A stretch of 64,000 bases of DNA from positions 60,643,284 to 60,707,283 of the forward strand of contig NC_037681.1 in NCBI RefSeq assembly GCF_003255815.1. The letters run 5' to 3'. The stretch comes from Theropithecus gelada. Lineage: Eukaryota; Chordata; Mammalia; Primates; Cercopithecidae. Positions 22,866 to 33,860 of the stretch are shown here, one piece after another (the first letter of the stretch is position 1; each line of letters begins with the position of its first letter). A program made the translations under genes and the position numbers. The notes under the pieces are model-generated. The model did not search any database, was not told the origin of the DNA, and saw only the letters and a program-made list of their open reading frames with translations.

Positions 22866-23182
22866 CATCCTTTGCAGGGACATGGGAGAGCTGGAGGTCA
22901 TTATCCTTAGCAAACTGACACAGGAACCGAAAACCAAATACAATGTTCTGACTTATAAGTGGCAGTTAAATGATGAGAACACATGAACACAGAGGGAAAC
23001 AACACACACTGGGGTCTGGTGGAGAGTAGGAGGAGGGAGAGCATCAGGAAAGAAATTGATAATAGGCTTAATACCCAGGTGATGCAATAATCTGTATAAC
23101 AAATCCCCATGACACAAGTTTATCTATGTAACAAACCTGCATTTGTACCCCTAAACTTAAAAGTTTAATAATAATAATAAAT
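22866..23182 (+). mobile_element. 5'-truncated L1 3' end
   Basis: It begins CATCCTTTGCAGGGACATGG in the last codons of ORF2 and continues through ACCGAAAACCAAATACAATG and the 3' UTR (GATGAGAACACATGAACACAG, CATTTGTACCCCTAAACTTAAAAG) to an AATAATAATAATAA tail. It is similar in layout and age to the tail at 2139-2454. The target-site duplication is unclear. Confidence 0.9.
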
Positions 23183-24111
23183 CTCCTTGATGAGGTTCTT
23201 TGGAATTAGGGGTTGTGCCTTTTTGTCTCTAATCATATGCCCAGGACTAAGGTACTAAACAAACAATGACAGCGCAGTGCTATATATTATGACCAACAAG
23301 TTCGTTGTGTTGTTTAGATTCAGTTTTTTCCTGTATCTTAGGAGAAACTCAGAGAACAATGAGCTACTCCCTGTCTTCAAAGGGCTTCAAGTCTAGAAAT
23401 GGTTACTACCCATGTTTTACATACATAAAATTCAGATCGTGCTGACGAATGAATACCCACAAGTGGAAATGTAATGAGATTATTTATCATGTGGGCTTAA
23501 ATTTACTTTTCTAATGCAATTATTTATTAATTAAAAAACAATTTGTCTTGATGACTGCCTTTCATCAGTGCGAGTGTTGACAAAGTCCTGTCCACTGCTA
23601 TTGAATACAGAATTATGAAAGTCAGTCATCCCATATATTTTCATCGCAGTGTAAAGGTTACCCAAGCTTTGACATCATATACATAATAATTTTACCTTCC
23701 TGCAGTAGACATTAGCTTTAAATATGCCTATGCAAAGATCACATATACACCACAAGAATCAAATACGCTTATGTGAGAATTCTTATACTTAAAGGAGCAT
23801 AGATACATTTAGTTTTCATGTTTAGGGCTACATGATGCGGAAATGCTGCTGTCTACATTGGCATGACATTGGAATTAAAGCCAACTGGAGGCAGCTGCAG
23901 CTGTCTATGAAACAAAGCTGGGGAATTCAACAGCAGAAGCCAACGGCTGCAGCCAAAATCTCACAGTGGCAAAAGCCCTGCTGTGGGACCTGGCGTAGGC
24001 AGTCATGTGTTGGCATCACTGAACTTCATTTAATGAAAGACCCCTAGGTCTTCGTTGTGGGCCAACTCCATTATTGCCATATTCTAGTCCTCATTAAAGG
24101 TTTGCGTGGCT
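23183..24111. other. Unique non-coding sequence
   Basis: No recognised repeat. A 71-codon frame at 23832-24047 has an unremarkable W/Q/K-rich translation with no domain that I know. Confidence 0.45.
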
Positions 24112-24262
24112 GGGAGCTTTTCCATGCAGATATCTGCTGCCACCTATGTTGGACGCAGAAATGGTAGGCGAGCCTCAAAGCAGTTTAAAATTAACCTGCT
24201 TTGATGCACAGTCAAGTCGCTAGACTTTATCACCGATCCAAGGTGAGGTGTCAGGGGTGGAG
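24112..24262 (+). repeat. Unclassified ~145-bp repeat, copy 1
   Basis: Shares a direct, diverged match with 26291-26433: CTGCAGATATCTGCTGCCA-like at the start, GATGCACAGTCAAGT and AGACTTTATCA near the end. The shared order of several blocks separated by small indels shows common origin. I do not recognise the family. Confidence 0.75.
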
Positions 24263-26290
24263 TAGGGTGGAATCAAGCTATACTTACTGTTAAAGGAATT
24301 TGCAGAATGTTTTGATTATATGGAAGGTGTTCACTTTACAGTTCTTCTTGCAAATAACATATTTTGCTAAATTGCCTGCTTTTATTAACCATAAGAAAGG
24401 AAAAGCAAGCATAATCTTTTCACACACTCAAGCCATCATTATGGTTAATTTCATAATGGTTACATGCAGTGCCAAAATGTTCACATGCTAGCAAATTATA
24501 TTTGTTTTATACATAATCTAATAACCATAACCATAAAGCTGAACTGATTTCTAGCTTTCATTTTGACCATGGCCCTAAAAGCTGTTTACCTGGCTGCTGA
24601 TCACATGTGAATTGAATTGGTTCCTTAACAAAGGGATGAAACTTGAGTGGAAAACGTACCAATTAGAGATACTGAATGACCTGACCCTACTAAGTTGCAT
24701 GAATACTATTTTCACAATTGTAATGATAAAATGAAAATGCTACTGTTCAACAGAAATATATTTTCCTATAAATAAATATATTTGTAATTACAGATACCAA
24801 TCACAACTTGGGAATTAATTAGAGAAAACACTTCAAAAAATCTGTTGTTAGAGAATCTCCTTAATTCTTTTCAAAGCTGAATAGAACTTGTCCTTGTATT
24901 AAACTCTCTTCTGTGTTATCTGTGCAGCTGCAAAACGTTATTCATTCAGTCAGTCAAAAGTTGATATTGTTTGCAAGGCTCTCCAATGGCAAATCTCCTA
25001 AATAAGTCCTTATAGCTCTCCATATTTTCACAACACCGCATCAGTGTTGTTAGTGTGTATCATCTCCACGTTCCATCCTTTCCTGGAAAGGTTCATTATG
25101 ATCCTTCCAGCATAACCAAACAACTATACTTTTCTAGAGATGCTTCTAGAACTAGCCTGGCAAGATTTGTGTGCTATATCTTATACCTTACGTTTTGCCT
25201 CCTTGTGTTGTGTGTTTGGTTCTTTAAAAAATGGTTATGCACATGTAAAAATGTATTAGGCAAAAGTATGTAGGTTAACCTAAGTCTAGTTACTGATGAT
25301 TATAACAACAGTAGCAAAATCTAAAGAAGTTCATATCTTATTTGATGGAATCACATATCTTTTATGTTGTTGTTCTGTGAAAAATCTTAGACATCAACTA
25401 AACCAGAACTCTTATTATTCAAATTTGAAACTGAAGAAAGAACTGATTGGTTACAGGTTCCAGAGCTGGCATCATCAGAGCGAGGGCTACAATCCATCTC
25501 TAGATCCCCACTTGGGAGCTTCTTCTTAGACTCCAGGCTGAAAGACAAGCCATCCTATGATGATAAGAGTACTGGATGACAGGAAGGTCCCGCTAGTCCA
25601 GAAACATTATAGGTTCCTCTAAAGATTTTAGTTTTACTAGGTGTGTCTTGTCTTCCCCTACTTTTGTTTATAGAAATCCTTGGCTCCAAACAAAGCCTGT
25701 GCCACACACATAAGCTTCTCGCTGTTATCACTTTTTTCATCCCTTTAACACTTCCTAGAATGCTGTGACCTTTACTACCTCATTCTAATTCCATCAGTGC
25801 TTCTTTATAAGCAGCCCAGAGGATGGCTTTCATTATCACAGCCACACGGTGCACCTCGGCTCAAGTGAGAAATGCTGCTTAGATCCACAAGGTAAAACAA
25901 AATAAACACTTGCCTTCACCTGTTTCACAATCTTCATTCAACAAGTGAGACAATTATGACTTTCTACTTTAACTCTTAGTCACTATAAAGGATATACATG
26001 ATAGATGTGTGCAAATTAGAAATGGTTCAAAGAATACAAATGCTACTATGAGATCAGCTTTTCTTTAAACCTATAAATTATCATATAGAATTAATGAACA
26101 TATATAGATACTCATATAAAATTTAATGCAAAATGTTGGAAGCAAATCCAGTTCTGTTCTATACCATATTTACTTACAGCTTACAAGAACAAAAAATGTA
26201 CTTTCATAAACAGATTACTATGATGGTTCTCTTCACTCTACATTTAAAAGAGCCACTTTGTCATTTTTTGAAAACTTGCCTCATATGGGA
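24263..26290. other. Unique non-coding sequence between the two repeat copies
   Basis: No gene or known dispersed repeat recognised. Confidence 0.45.
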
Positions 26291-26433
26291 GGGAGTTCTC
26301 CACCTGCAGATATCTGCTGCCATCCGTGTGGAAAGCATAAATGGTATGGTTTGAAACAAGCCTGTTTTGTGTGATGCACAGTCAAGTGTCCAGACTTTAT
26401 CATCAAACCAAGCGGTAGGTTGGAAGTGAAGCC
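26291..26433 (+). repeat. Unclassified ~145-bp repeat, copy 2
   Basis: Second copy of the sequence at 24112-24262, same orientation, about 2.2 kb downstream. Relative to copy 1 it lacks roughly 20 bases in the middle. The match around GATGCACAGTCAAGT is exact for 15 bases. Confidence 0.75.
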
Positions 26434-26713
26434 CAGTATTTAGTGACCTGCCACTTCTCCTGGGCCTTGCTTGATTCTCAGAACTGGACTCATTGCTTCT
26501 ACATTCTCCCTGGCCTGCTTTGTCTTAGGGTATAAGATAAGGAATGCTCAGTTTCCAGAAGACTGAGAAATGCCACTTCCACAAGAGGGGTGCTGGTTCT
26601 TGGCACAATTATTTTCTGAGCTGAAAAAAGTGCCATGACAAGTATAGAAGTAAAATGGAGTTAAATTCTGAAGAGTGTAATATATGTATATTAGACATGC
26701 ACATATATTAGAC
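26434..26713. other. Unique non-coding sequence
   Basis: Nothing recognised. Confidence 0.5.
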
Positions 26714-26773
26714 ATGGAAAATGTGCATATGTAAGAAATGGAAAATGTGCATATGTAAGAAATGGAAAATGTT
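26714..26773. repeat. 24-bp tandem repeat, 2.5 copies
   Basis: The unit ATGGAAAATGTGCATATGTAAGAA occupies 26714-26737 and 26738-26761 without change, and its first half recurs at 26762-26773. The related GACATGCACATATATTA just upstream suggests an older, decayed copy. Confidence 0.92.
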
Positions 26774-26871
26774 CACTGCACTTTTGGCATTCACATCTAA
26801 TTGTTCGGGGATATACCTGATCCACATCTACAGGTCTTTAGGGTTGCTCAGGATTTCAAATCTCCCCATTT

Positions 26872-27622
26872 AGTCTTTATAGGTGATACTTTGGAGGGTG
26901 GCTGCCCATTTCTCTCAAAATGGCTACATCTAGTCCCCGTCTTTTCACCCTCTCTTTTTTAATTTTCTTTGAGTTGAACTATTCATTCTTGTCTTCCAGA
27001 ACTCACTTCAAATGGGTTTTTCATCTATCATGAGTTGAGTGTTCTCATCTTTGTCTTACAATGAATTCTTCTGCAGATCTCCTTACACTGATCTCCTCTC
27101 CTGAGCTTTGGACAATTATATTTTCTCATCTCTTTCACATAAATCTCACTTGGAAGACAAACCCCTCAGGTTAAGATGCCATCTGGTGTGTGTATTTTTC
27201 ATTAAGAACTAGCAACACCTACATCAATAGCATCCACCTTTACAATCACCTATATAAGCAACTTACTTTGGGAACCTATTTTCTTATTTCAGCATTCTCA
27301 TTTGAATGAATCTAGCCTAGGTTAGGGCCACTGGAACCAAACTCGGCGGTCCCTGGACTGGCCTGGAATACCTATAATATAGGAAGTACTCGACTAGGAA
27401 CTGGAGGTGTGAGAGCAAACAGGAGTAAGATAAAGTTTCTGAGATGAAGAATCTAATAGAATGGGCTGTGTCTTAAGATTAAACAGGCCAGGAAGTTCAA
27501 CCTGGACTCAAAGAAAATAAAAAAGAGAGGGTGAAAAGAGGGGCACTAGATGTAACCATTTTGAGAGAAATGGACAGCCACCCTCCAAAGTATCACCTAT
27601 AAAGATTAAGCAGACCAGGAAG
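26872..27622. repeat. Inverted duplication (~103-bp arms), right arm flanked by 21-bp direct repeats
   Basis: 26872-26974 and 27506-27607 are reverse complements at roughly 94% identity (left arm starts AGTCTTTATAGGTGATACTT, right arm ends GTATCACCTATAAAGATT). The spacer is 531 bp of unrelated unique sequence. The right arm is bracketed by direct repeats at 27475-27495 and 27602-27622 (AAGATTAA.CAG.CCAGGAAG, 19 of 21 identical). This marks the right arm as an insertion, and the left arm as its likely source. Confidence 0.9.
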
Positions 27623-28959
27623 ATTTTAGCAGATAATGGGGTCCAGTTCAAAACATTAAGCAAGGCCTGGGACTGGTGGTAGATCACTGAAGGTCAAAGT
27701 ACAAACTGTCAGGATCTAGTTAAGGAGCTTTGGAAATGGAAAACCTTAGGAGACTTTGAACATTTCAAAAAGAATTTGTGCTCTGCCTTCTTTTAAACTC
27801 TTAACTCTGGGCACCTAGGTTGTAGAGATGTAATGGAAGGCAGAGGAAATCAGGGGCATACAGGTAGGTGTGTCATCTTTTGGTTGGCACATAGATGTTC
27901 TGATTACAGAGAGATTGTATTATTTTAAGAGAGATGGAGCATGGGAATATGGTGCCAGTTTTTTTTTTTTGTCTAGTTTTTTTTTTTTTTTTTTCAAGGG
28001 ATAACAAAGTTTATACAGAGTGGTGTGCCTTTTGAATGGCCTCTATTTACACAAAGAGATTGGGGATTAGGGGAGGATAGGGAAGGGAATTTAACCTTAC
28101 ATCCTCACAATGAATGGCCTCTGTGCAAGCAGTCCTAGTAATTTTCCATTACTGTCCAACTTTGTCTTCTATTTCTTACTGGCAATATTCCCCAATCTAG
28201 AGCTATGCAATCAGTCTTTTATATTTCTTAAATCTGTATAGTCTATTATGAAGTTAAGTGTGAGTTTCTATTATATAAATTAACTCAAGTATTGTTCAGG
28301 GATTTTACTTTTATAATTTCTTTTTTCATCTGGAGGAAATTAATGTATATCATTATATATAGAAGCCATTTTCTCCTAAAAGTAACAATGTAGGTACTTG
28401 GATGTTATTTGCAGTGGAATTTACCTTTACAGGGATAATTGCAGTAAACTTTGAAATGAACACAAGCATATATGAGAACTTGCACCTGTTATTGTTGTCA
28501 TGGAAACAGTTCCAAAACATAAGATACAATTCTATTATTGAAGCAGTGTAGTTCCCCAAATGAATTTTAATGAAATTGTAGCAGGAAAAAAAGAAATTTA
28601 TGGAGGCTTCTAAATTATTTAGTGAAATTTGCCAACTAGAATCTGACTACATCATACCATACTAATCTTCATCTAAATAGGAAACAACAGTCAGCAAATG
28701 TCAAGTATGCAAAAAGGGGTATAAAGTAGGTTTATTTAAAAAGTGAACACAGTACCCCAATTCTAGCTTTTTAGTGTTTAATATTGTCCAATCACAACTC
28801 CTATTGTTGATGGAAGTATATTTGACCATTAGCTGTCTAAGTGGCACACACCAAGATCACTGAGTTATCTGGAGATTTTTCCTAATTTCTGTCATCTTTG
28901 GGCTTTCTATTGACATGAGGTGAATAGATTTAGGGCTATAATGTTTTAAGAGCTAAGAG
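27623..28959. other. Unique non-coding sequence with T runs
   Basis: No gene or dispersed repeat recognised. Two adjacent T runs lie at 27959-27994. Confidence 0.5.
27959..27994. repeat. Paired poly-T tracts
   Basis: T runs of 12 and 18 split by GTCTAG. No SINE or LINE body is attached to either side, so this is a simple repeat and not a visible retroposon tail. Confidence 0.85.
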
Positions 28960-29125
28960 ACATAAAGGACCTCTATTTCAACCCATTGCGTTTACAGATT
29001 AGGGAACCAATGCCTAAAAAAGTTAGGTGATTTGTCTGAGGTACACAAGTAAATGTGGCAGGGCTGCTTTGGAGGTTGGGTTTCTGACTCTCCTCCCCCC
29101 ATGCACAGTCACTATGCTGCCTTGT
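28960..29125 (-). repeat. MIR SINE fossil, antisense
   Basis: The decayed MIR signature is readable on the plus strand as TTTACAGATTAGGGAACC, AGTTAGGTGATTTGTCTGAGG, GTGGCAGGGCTG and CACAGTCACTATGCTGCCTT. Confidence 0.72.
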
Positions 29126-30180
29126 GAAATACAGCCCTTTCTGCTGCCAGTTAAAACTGGGACATTCTTTCATAAAGGAAAGAAATCATATTCTGAATGT
29201 GAATATCTGAACTTTTATTCCCCACTTACATTGTCACAGGAGTGAAGTACAATTTGCTAAATGAAATAAAATTTCAGTATCCTCCTTAGTGTATGTATCG
29301 CCTCACTAAATATGTTGATTGCATGTAGATTACTACTTTTACCCATGGAAACTGAAGTAATATCTTAATGTAAGAAGAGTAAGTTTTCTTGATTTGTAAC
29401 CATTGCTTCACCTCTTCTGTAATCTGAAGTCATGCGAATCAAATGTCCCAGGCTCATAATGAAGCCAACTGTGAAACCAGTGCTTACCTCCAAGTCAAGA
29501 GCCTGGGAAACATCTATGGAGCTTAGCTTAAAACTATCTGATGATGAATTGGGACTCCAGTATATCATTTTGTGCACATAGTTATGGCATAATATTTGGG
29601 GGAAAGGAAGCCTTCACAGTTATAAAATATGAGTGGGAAATGATTATCCTTAGATACAGAGAGTACTTATTATGTAACTGTTGTTAAGGGCTGACGACGT
29701 GGCAGGCTCTGTGCCAAGTCAAGTCTCTGGTGGAGCAGAGGACTCCCCAGGCTCTAGAAGGCCCCTGAGACGGTGTGTCATACAGTGATGATGGGCAGAA
29801 AATACTCTAACCATTCAGGATGTGATTGTTTTGGCTTCCTCTCGCCTGAGCTTTTGGCACTTGAACTGGACCCAGTGCAACACCACAGCTGGGAAATGAC
29901 ATTATTTGGATTGGTTAAGAAGAGTTTTTGAATCAAACTCCACTGCAGTATTAGAGAGATAAAAAAATTCCTGCTATGTCCAACAAGTCCCAGAGGGGCT
30001 ATCTCTCTATTGTTCACGTGTTTGGACACGAATGTGCATTTATGAACACTTTTTTGTGTAAATATACAGATACATAAGCTATGCAAAGCCATATAAATTT
30101 GTATTACTAGAATAATTCATTCCGTAAATATTTTTGAGCATTCGCTATGTACCAAGCACATTTTTCCAGTTTAAAAGTGA
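29126..30180. other. Unique non-coding sequence
   Basis: A 104-codon antisense frame at 29778-30092 has no recognisable content. 30110-30165 (GAATAATTCATTCCGTAAATATTT, CGCTATGTACCAAGCACA) is a short scrap of the same ancient dispersed sequence type seen at 5555. Otherwise nothing recognised. Confidence 0.45.
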
Positions 30181-30339
30181 AGTCGAGCATGGTAGCTCCT
30201 GACTGTACTCCCGGCTACTTAGGAGGCTGAGGCAGGAGGATTGCATGAACCCACCTAGGAGTTCAAGGCTGCAGTGAACCATGATCATGCCACTGCACTC
30301 CAGCCTGGGTGATAGAATGATACCCTGACTCAAAAAAAA
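30181..30339 (+). repeat. Free Alu right monomer (FRAM-like) or 5'-truncated AluJ
   Basis: Only the right monomer is present: GAGCATGGTAGCTCCTGA, GGCTACTTAGGAGGCTGAGGC, CACTGCACTCCAGCCTGGGT and a short A tail. AAAAGTGA flanks it at 30173-30180 and 30336-30343, which suggests that it inserted as a monomer. Divergence is high, as in the oldest Alu-type elements. Confidence 0.82.
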
Positions 30340-30402
30340 GTGACCCACATGTATATTTGTCACTTTTAAAATAGAGATAATAAATTTCTTCCTTTATTTT
30401 TA

Positions 30403-30960
30403 AAGAACTCAAAACAGAGGTCCTATGCAACCCAGCAATCCCATTATTGGGTATATACCCAAAGGAAAAGAAATCATTCTACCAAAAAGGCACACATACT
30501 TGCATGTTCAACACTGTGCCATTCACAATAGCAAAGGCATGGAATCAACTCAGGTGCCCATCAACAGTGGATTGGATAAAGCTAATGTGGTATATATATA
30601 CCATGGAATATTATACAGCCATGAAAAAGAACAAAATCATGTTTTTTTTTGCAGTGATATGGATGCAGCTGGAGGCCATAATCCTTGGCAAATTAACACA
30701 GCAACAGAAAACCAAATACCACATGTTCTCACTTACAAATGGGAGATAATCACTGAGCATACATGGACATAAACATGGGAACAACAGATACTCTGGACTA
30801 CCTGGAATAGGGGGCATGGGTTGAAAAACTACTTTATCAGTACTGTACTCACTACCTGAGTGACAAGATCCACACCTCAAACCTCAGCATCATACAATAA
30901 ACCCGCACATGTACCCCCTCTATCAAAAATAAAAGTTGAAATTGAAAAATAAATAATAAA
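30403..30960 (+). mobile_element. 5'-truncated L1 3' end
   Basis: The end of ORF2 is recognisable from AACCCAGCAATCCCATTATT and ATATACCCAAAGGAAAAG to GGAGGCCATAATCCTTGGCA. The 3' UTR carries CTCACTACCTGAGTGAC, ACCTCAGCATCATACAATAAAC and ATAAAAGTTGAAATTG, with an A-rich (AATAAATAA) tail. This 3' UTR form belongs to an older primate or late-mammalian L1 (L1PB/L1MA range). Two overlapping ~100-codon plus-strand frames here are ORF2 relics separated by a frameshift. AATAAATTTCTTCCT near 30378 may correspond to AATAAGTTCCTTCCT near 30959, but the match is weak. Confidence 0.92.
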
Positions 30961-32655
30961 TAAGTTCCTTCCTCACAGGTCTTAAAAAGCACAACATGAG
31001 CAAAGTACCTGATGTGTGACCATAAATACCTGTTCCCCTTTGACCTCTTCTTTGCCCTCCCCTAACCTTGAGGTGTGATTAACCTGCTTTTTCAAATTCT
31101 GAAGACCACAACAGAATAGGGAAGGAAGGGTGTGAAGGTGGTCCATCTAATCCCAATTCAGAGCTGGGACAGACACCTGAATCCTCTACTTTAGAAAAGA
31201 ACCCCACAGGCTTTGAGAGGGACCTGTCATCCATAGCCCGTAAGGACTATGAGCTTTTTCACCATAAGCATTGCCTATTTGTTCTAATCTAGTAAGACCA
31301 GATTGATTGATTAACAGACAGAAAAATCGATGTAAGTTTTTTTCTTATTCTAAAACAATATGTTTATGTTGTTGAATACTGGGATAAAATGTAGAAAATA
31401 TTATGCATAATTCCTAATCCAAGCAGTGTTCCACTCAGTAATCTGATCTATTTCCTATAGTTTGCTGCTAACTTCGGGGCAGGTCTGCAAAAAATAAATA
31501 AAATGGGGCTATGATGTTTCAATTTTGACTAAATATATTATTATATAAAGTGGTAATGCCTTACAATTTAAGTGAGAAGGATGTGTGTGTTTGAGAGAGA
31601 GAGAGGAAGAAACACACACACAGAATGAGAGAGAATATGAATATGAGAATACTGAGGAGAAATGTGTCCACTAGAATTTTACCACAAGCCAGACTGAAAA
31701 CATCAAAGATGTTTAAGTAAGCCTGCTTAGTTGTGAATGTAATTTTGGAAAACAAACTAAAACATAAAGATAAAAGGTCCACATTTCATTTCATATTTGC
31801 AAATAAGGCTTCTTTCGTGAATGGTGAAATCGCTTTGTATAATTTGTAACCTCATTGTTGTCCTGGATTGCCTGCCATGCTGCCTGTGTTTATGCTGCTT
31901 CTCCCTATGGCATGTGCTCTGAGCAGACAAGGGTATAATTATAAATCTCCATCCACTAACAAGAACAATAGTTGCACCCAGCAACTCAACTCTCCCTTTG
32001 TGAGCTCTACATGGATACCGTTTTGAATGTCAAAGGTCTGCAAATGTCATAAAAACAGCTGCCACCAATTCTCTGCATTAGGCACCTCTTTCAACATTTA
32101 CTCATGGGTATTGCCTTATCTATCCAGGCAGAAGCAAACCAAAACCCAGAGATTTTAAAACATGGTATCTATACTTACAAGAAATAACAAGAAACCAAAG
32201 AGGAATACAAATACAACCATGACTTGTGCTTCAAGACTTTCTAGACTTGCGTAGATAAAAAGAGACTAAATTTTTATCTCTGGGCAGTTAGCCCGATGAG
32301 AGAAACTTGACATGCAAGGTATACTTTTTGCTATCTCCATTTTTATAAAAGCAAAGTTAATGAGGCTTTGATCTTTATTCCATACTTAAGATTATTTTCC
32401 TAAATCTGAGATCATTGCAGAGATATACAAGTTAGTTCTGCCAAATCATTCATTCGTTCCTTCACCAAACATGGATATGAGTGCCTATTGAATGTCCAGT
32501 AAAAGCAGGAATACAGACATTGAAGGCTCATTTCATTGCCCTTAGTTTCTACATAACATAGCTGTGATGCATGGAATATTAAGGAAACCCCTACACCTTT
32601 AACTGAGTTAATTCATAACTTACTAGAGCTATTTTCAATTCATGAAAATAATGAC
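30961..32655. other. Unique non-coding sequence with a small compound simple repeat
   Basis: Holds a TG/GA/CA compound repeat at 31581-31634. 32450-32515 resembles the same old dispersed sequence as at 5555 and 30110. No gene recognised. Confidence 0.45.
31581..31634. repeat. Compound (TG)(GA)(CA)(GA) simple repeat
   Basis: Reads ATGTGTGTGTTTGAGAGAGAG, then AACACACACACAG, then GAGAGAGA. Confidence 0.85.
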
Positions 32656-32935
32656 CAGATGTGTAATCCCAGCACTTTGGGAGGCCAAAGTGGGTGGATT
32701 GCTTGAGCCTCAGGAGTTCAATTCCAGCCTGATCAACATGATAAAACCTGTCTCTACCAAAAATACAAACAACAACAACAAAACTGGGCGTGGTAGTGAG
32801 TGTCTGTGGTCCCACCTACTTGACAGCTGAGATGGGAGGATCACTGGAGCCTAGGAGGTAGAGGTTACAGTGACCGAGATCACCCCACTGCACTCTAACC
32901 TGGGTGACAAAGTGAGACCCTGTCTCAAAAAGGAG
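32656..32935 (+). repeat. Alu SINE (AluJ-like), slightly 5'-truncated
   Basis: Starts at GTAATCCCAGCACTTTGGGAGG preceded by a shortened 5' end; about 20 bases are missing. It passes through the linker CAAACAACAACAACAAAACT and ends CTGTCTCAAAAAGG. It is highly diverged (AACATGATAAAACC, CTCTAACCTGGG). No clear target-site duplication. Confidence 0.92.
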
Positions 32936-33715
32936 AAAAACAAAAGAAAGATTTCTCAAGTCTAAGTTTAGTATTTAAAAAAAAAAAAAAGTAACATCAT
33001 GGCTTTGTGCTTGATTTTACCTCTGTTTTAGACTAAGAAATCCATTCAAATGGAGCCTATGGCCCTGTAACCTGGCTCTGGGAAAATCAACAGAGGAATG
33101 CAACATCACATCAGCACTGTATATTTTTGGAAGGGTATTGCATTTTTCCTTTGTGGTGGATTGGTCCGTGCACTTGAAAATACATTCACAGTGGGAAGGC
33201 ACCAACTCTGCTGCACATTTATAGTTGAATCTATTTTTTTTCCTGACAAATATTCAAGTGGGGGAGGAATTCCATGTGAATGCTCTAGTGCCTCCCTCCC
33301 TCTGATGAGTCTAAGTGCTGGATAAACAAACAGTATTTCTAAAACCTCAAGGGGAATACTTGAAACTGCAGCAATGTAAGAGGAAAGTGGGTAGAATGGA
33401 TAGCTTCTAGGCAGACTGACATTTCTGAGTAATTACTGAGGGGTCTAGGATCTGGGGGACAACGCTCCATCAGCAGCCCTTTTGTTATTTAAAAAAAAAT
33501 GAACATTTGACCAATTTAACGGAACGTGCTGTGAAAACACAGCTGCAAGCCTTATATTCTTACCAGATCACCTCCTCTAAGCTTTCCTCTGTAGAAAATT
33601 CGAAGCTTTCCTGGTATCTCCTCACTAGGGGGTTAGGAAGTAAGTAAATACACTGGACTCTTGATTTAGAGGTGGGAGATGCATTAGGAAAGCGTCAGTG
33701 CCCATGAAGAGACCC
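32936..33715. other. Unique non-coding sequence
   Basis: An A run at about 32976-32990 and otherwise nothing recognised. Confidence 0.5.
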
Positions 33716-33860
33716 ACAGGCTAACAGCCATCATTTACTGAGCATATACTATGTGAGAGTCTCCTTCTGAGCTTTTCCACATCTATTATCTCTTTAAATT
33801 TCCCAACAACGCTAAGGTAATGACAGCCTTTCTTGCTGACCTATGAAGCCCAGGCTGGGA
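33716..33860 (-). repeat. MIR SINE fossil, antisense
   Basis: CATCATTTACTGAGCATATACTATGTG, CACATCTATTATCTCTTTAAATTTCCCAACAACGCTAAGG is the 3' portion of MIR on the minus strand. The rest is too decayed to place exactly. Confidence 0.65.

Noticed and set aside
26700..26775. CRISPR-like array
   Set aside because: Units are directly adjacent with no spacers, and the window is vertebrate nuclear DNA. It is a plain tandem repeat.
30595..30610. TGGTATATATATACCA palindrome
   Set aside because: This symmetry is close to the normal L1 ORF2 sequence at this place and needs no special event.
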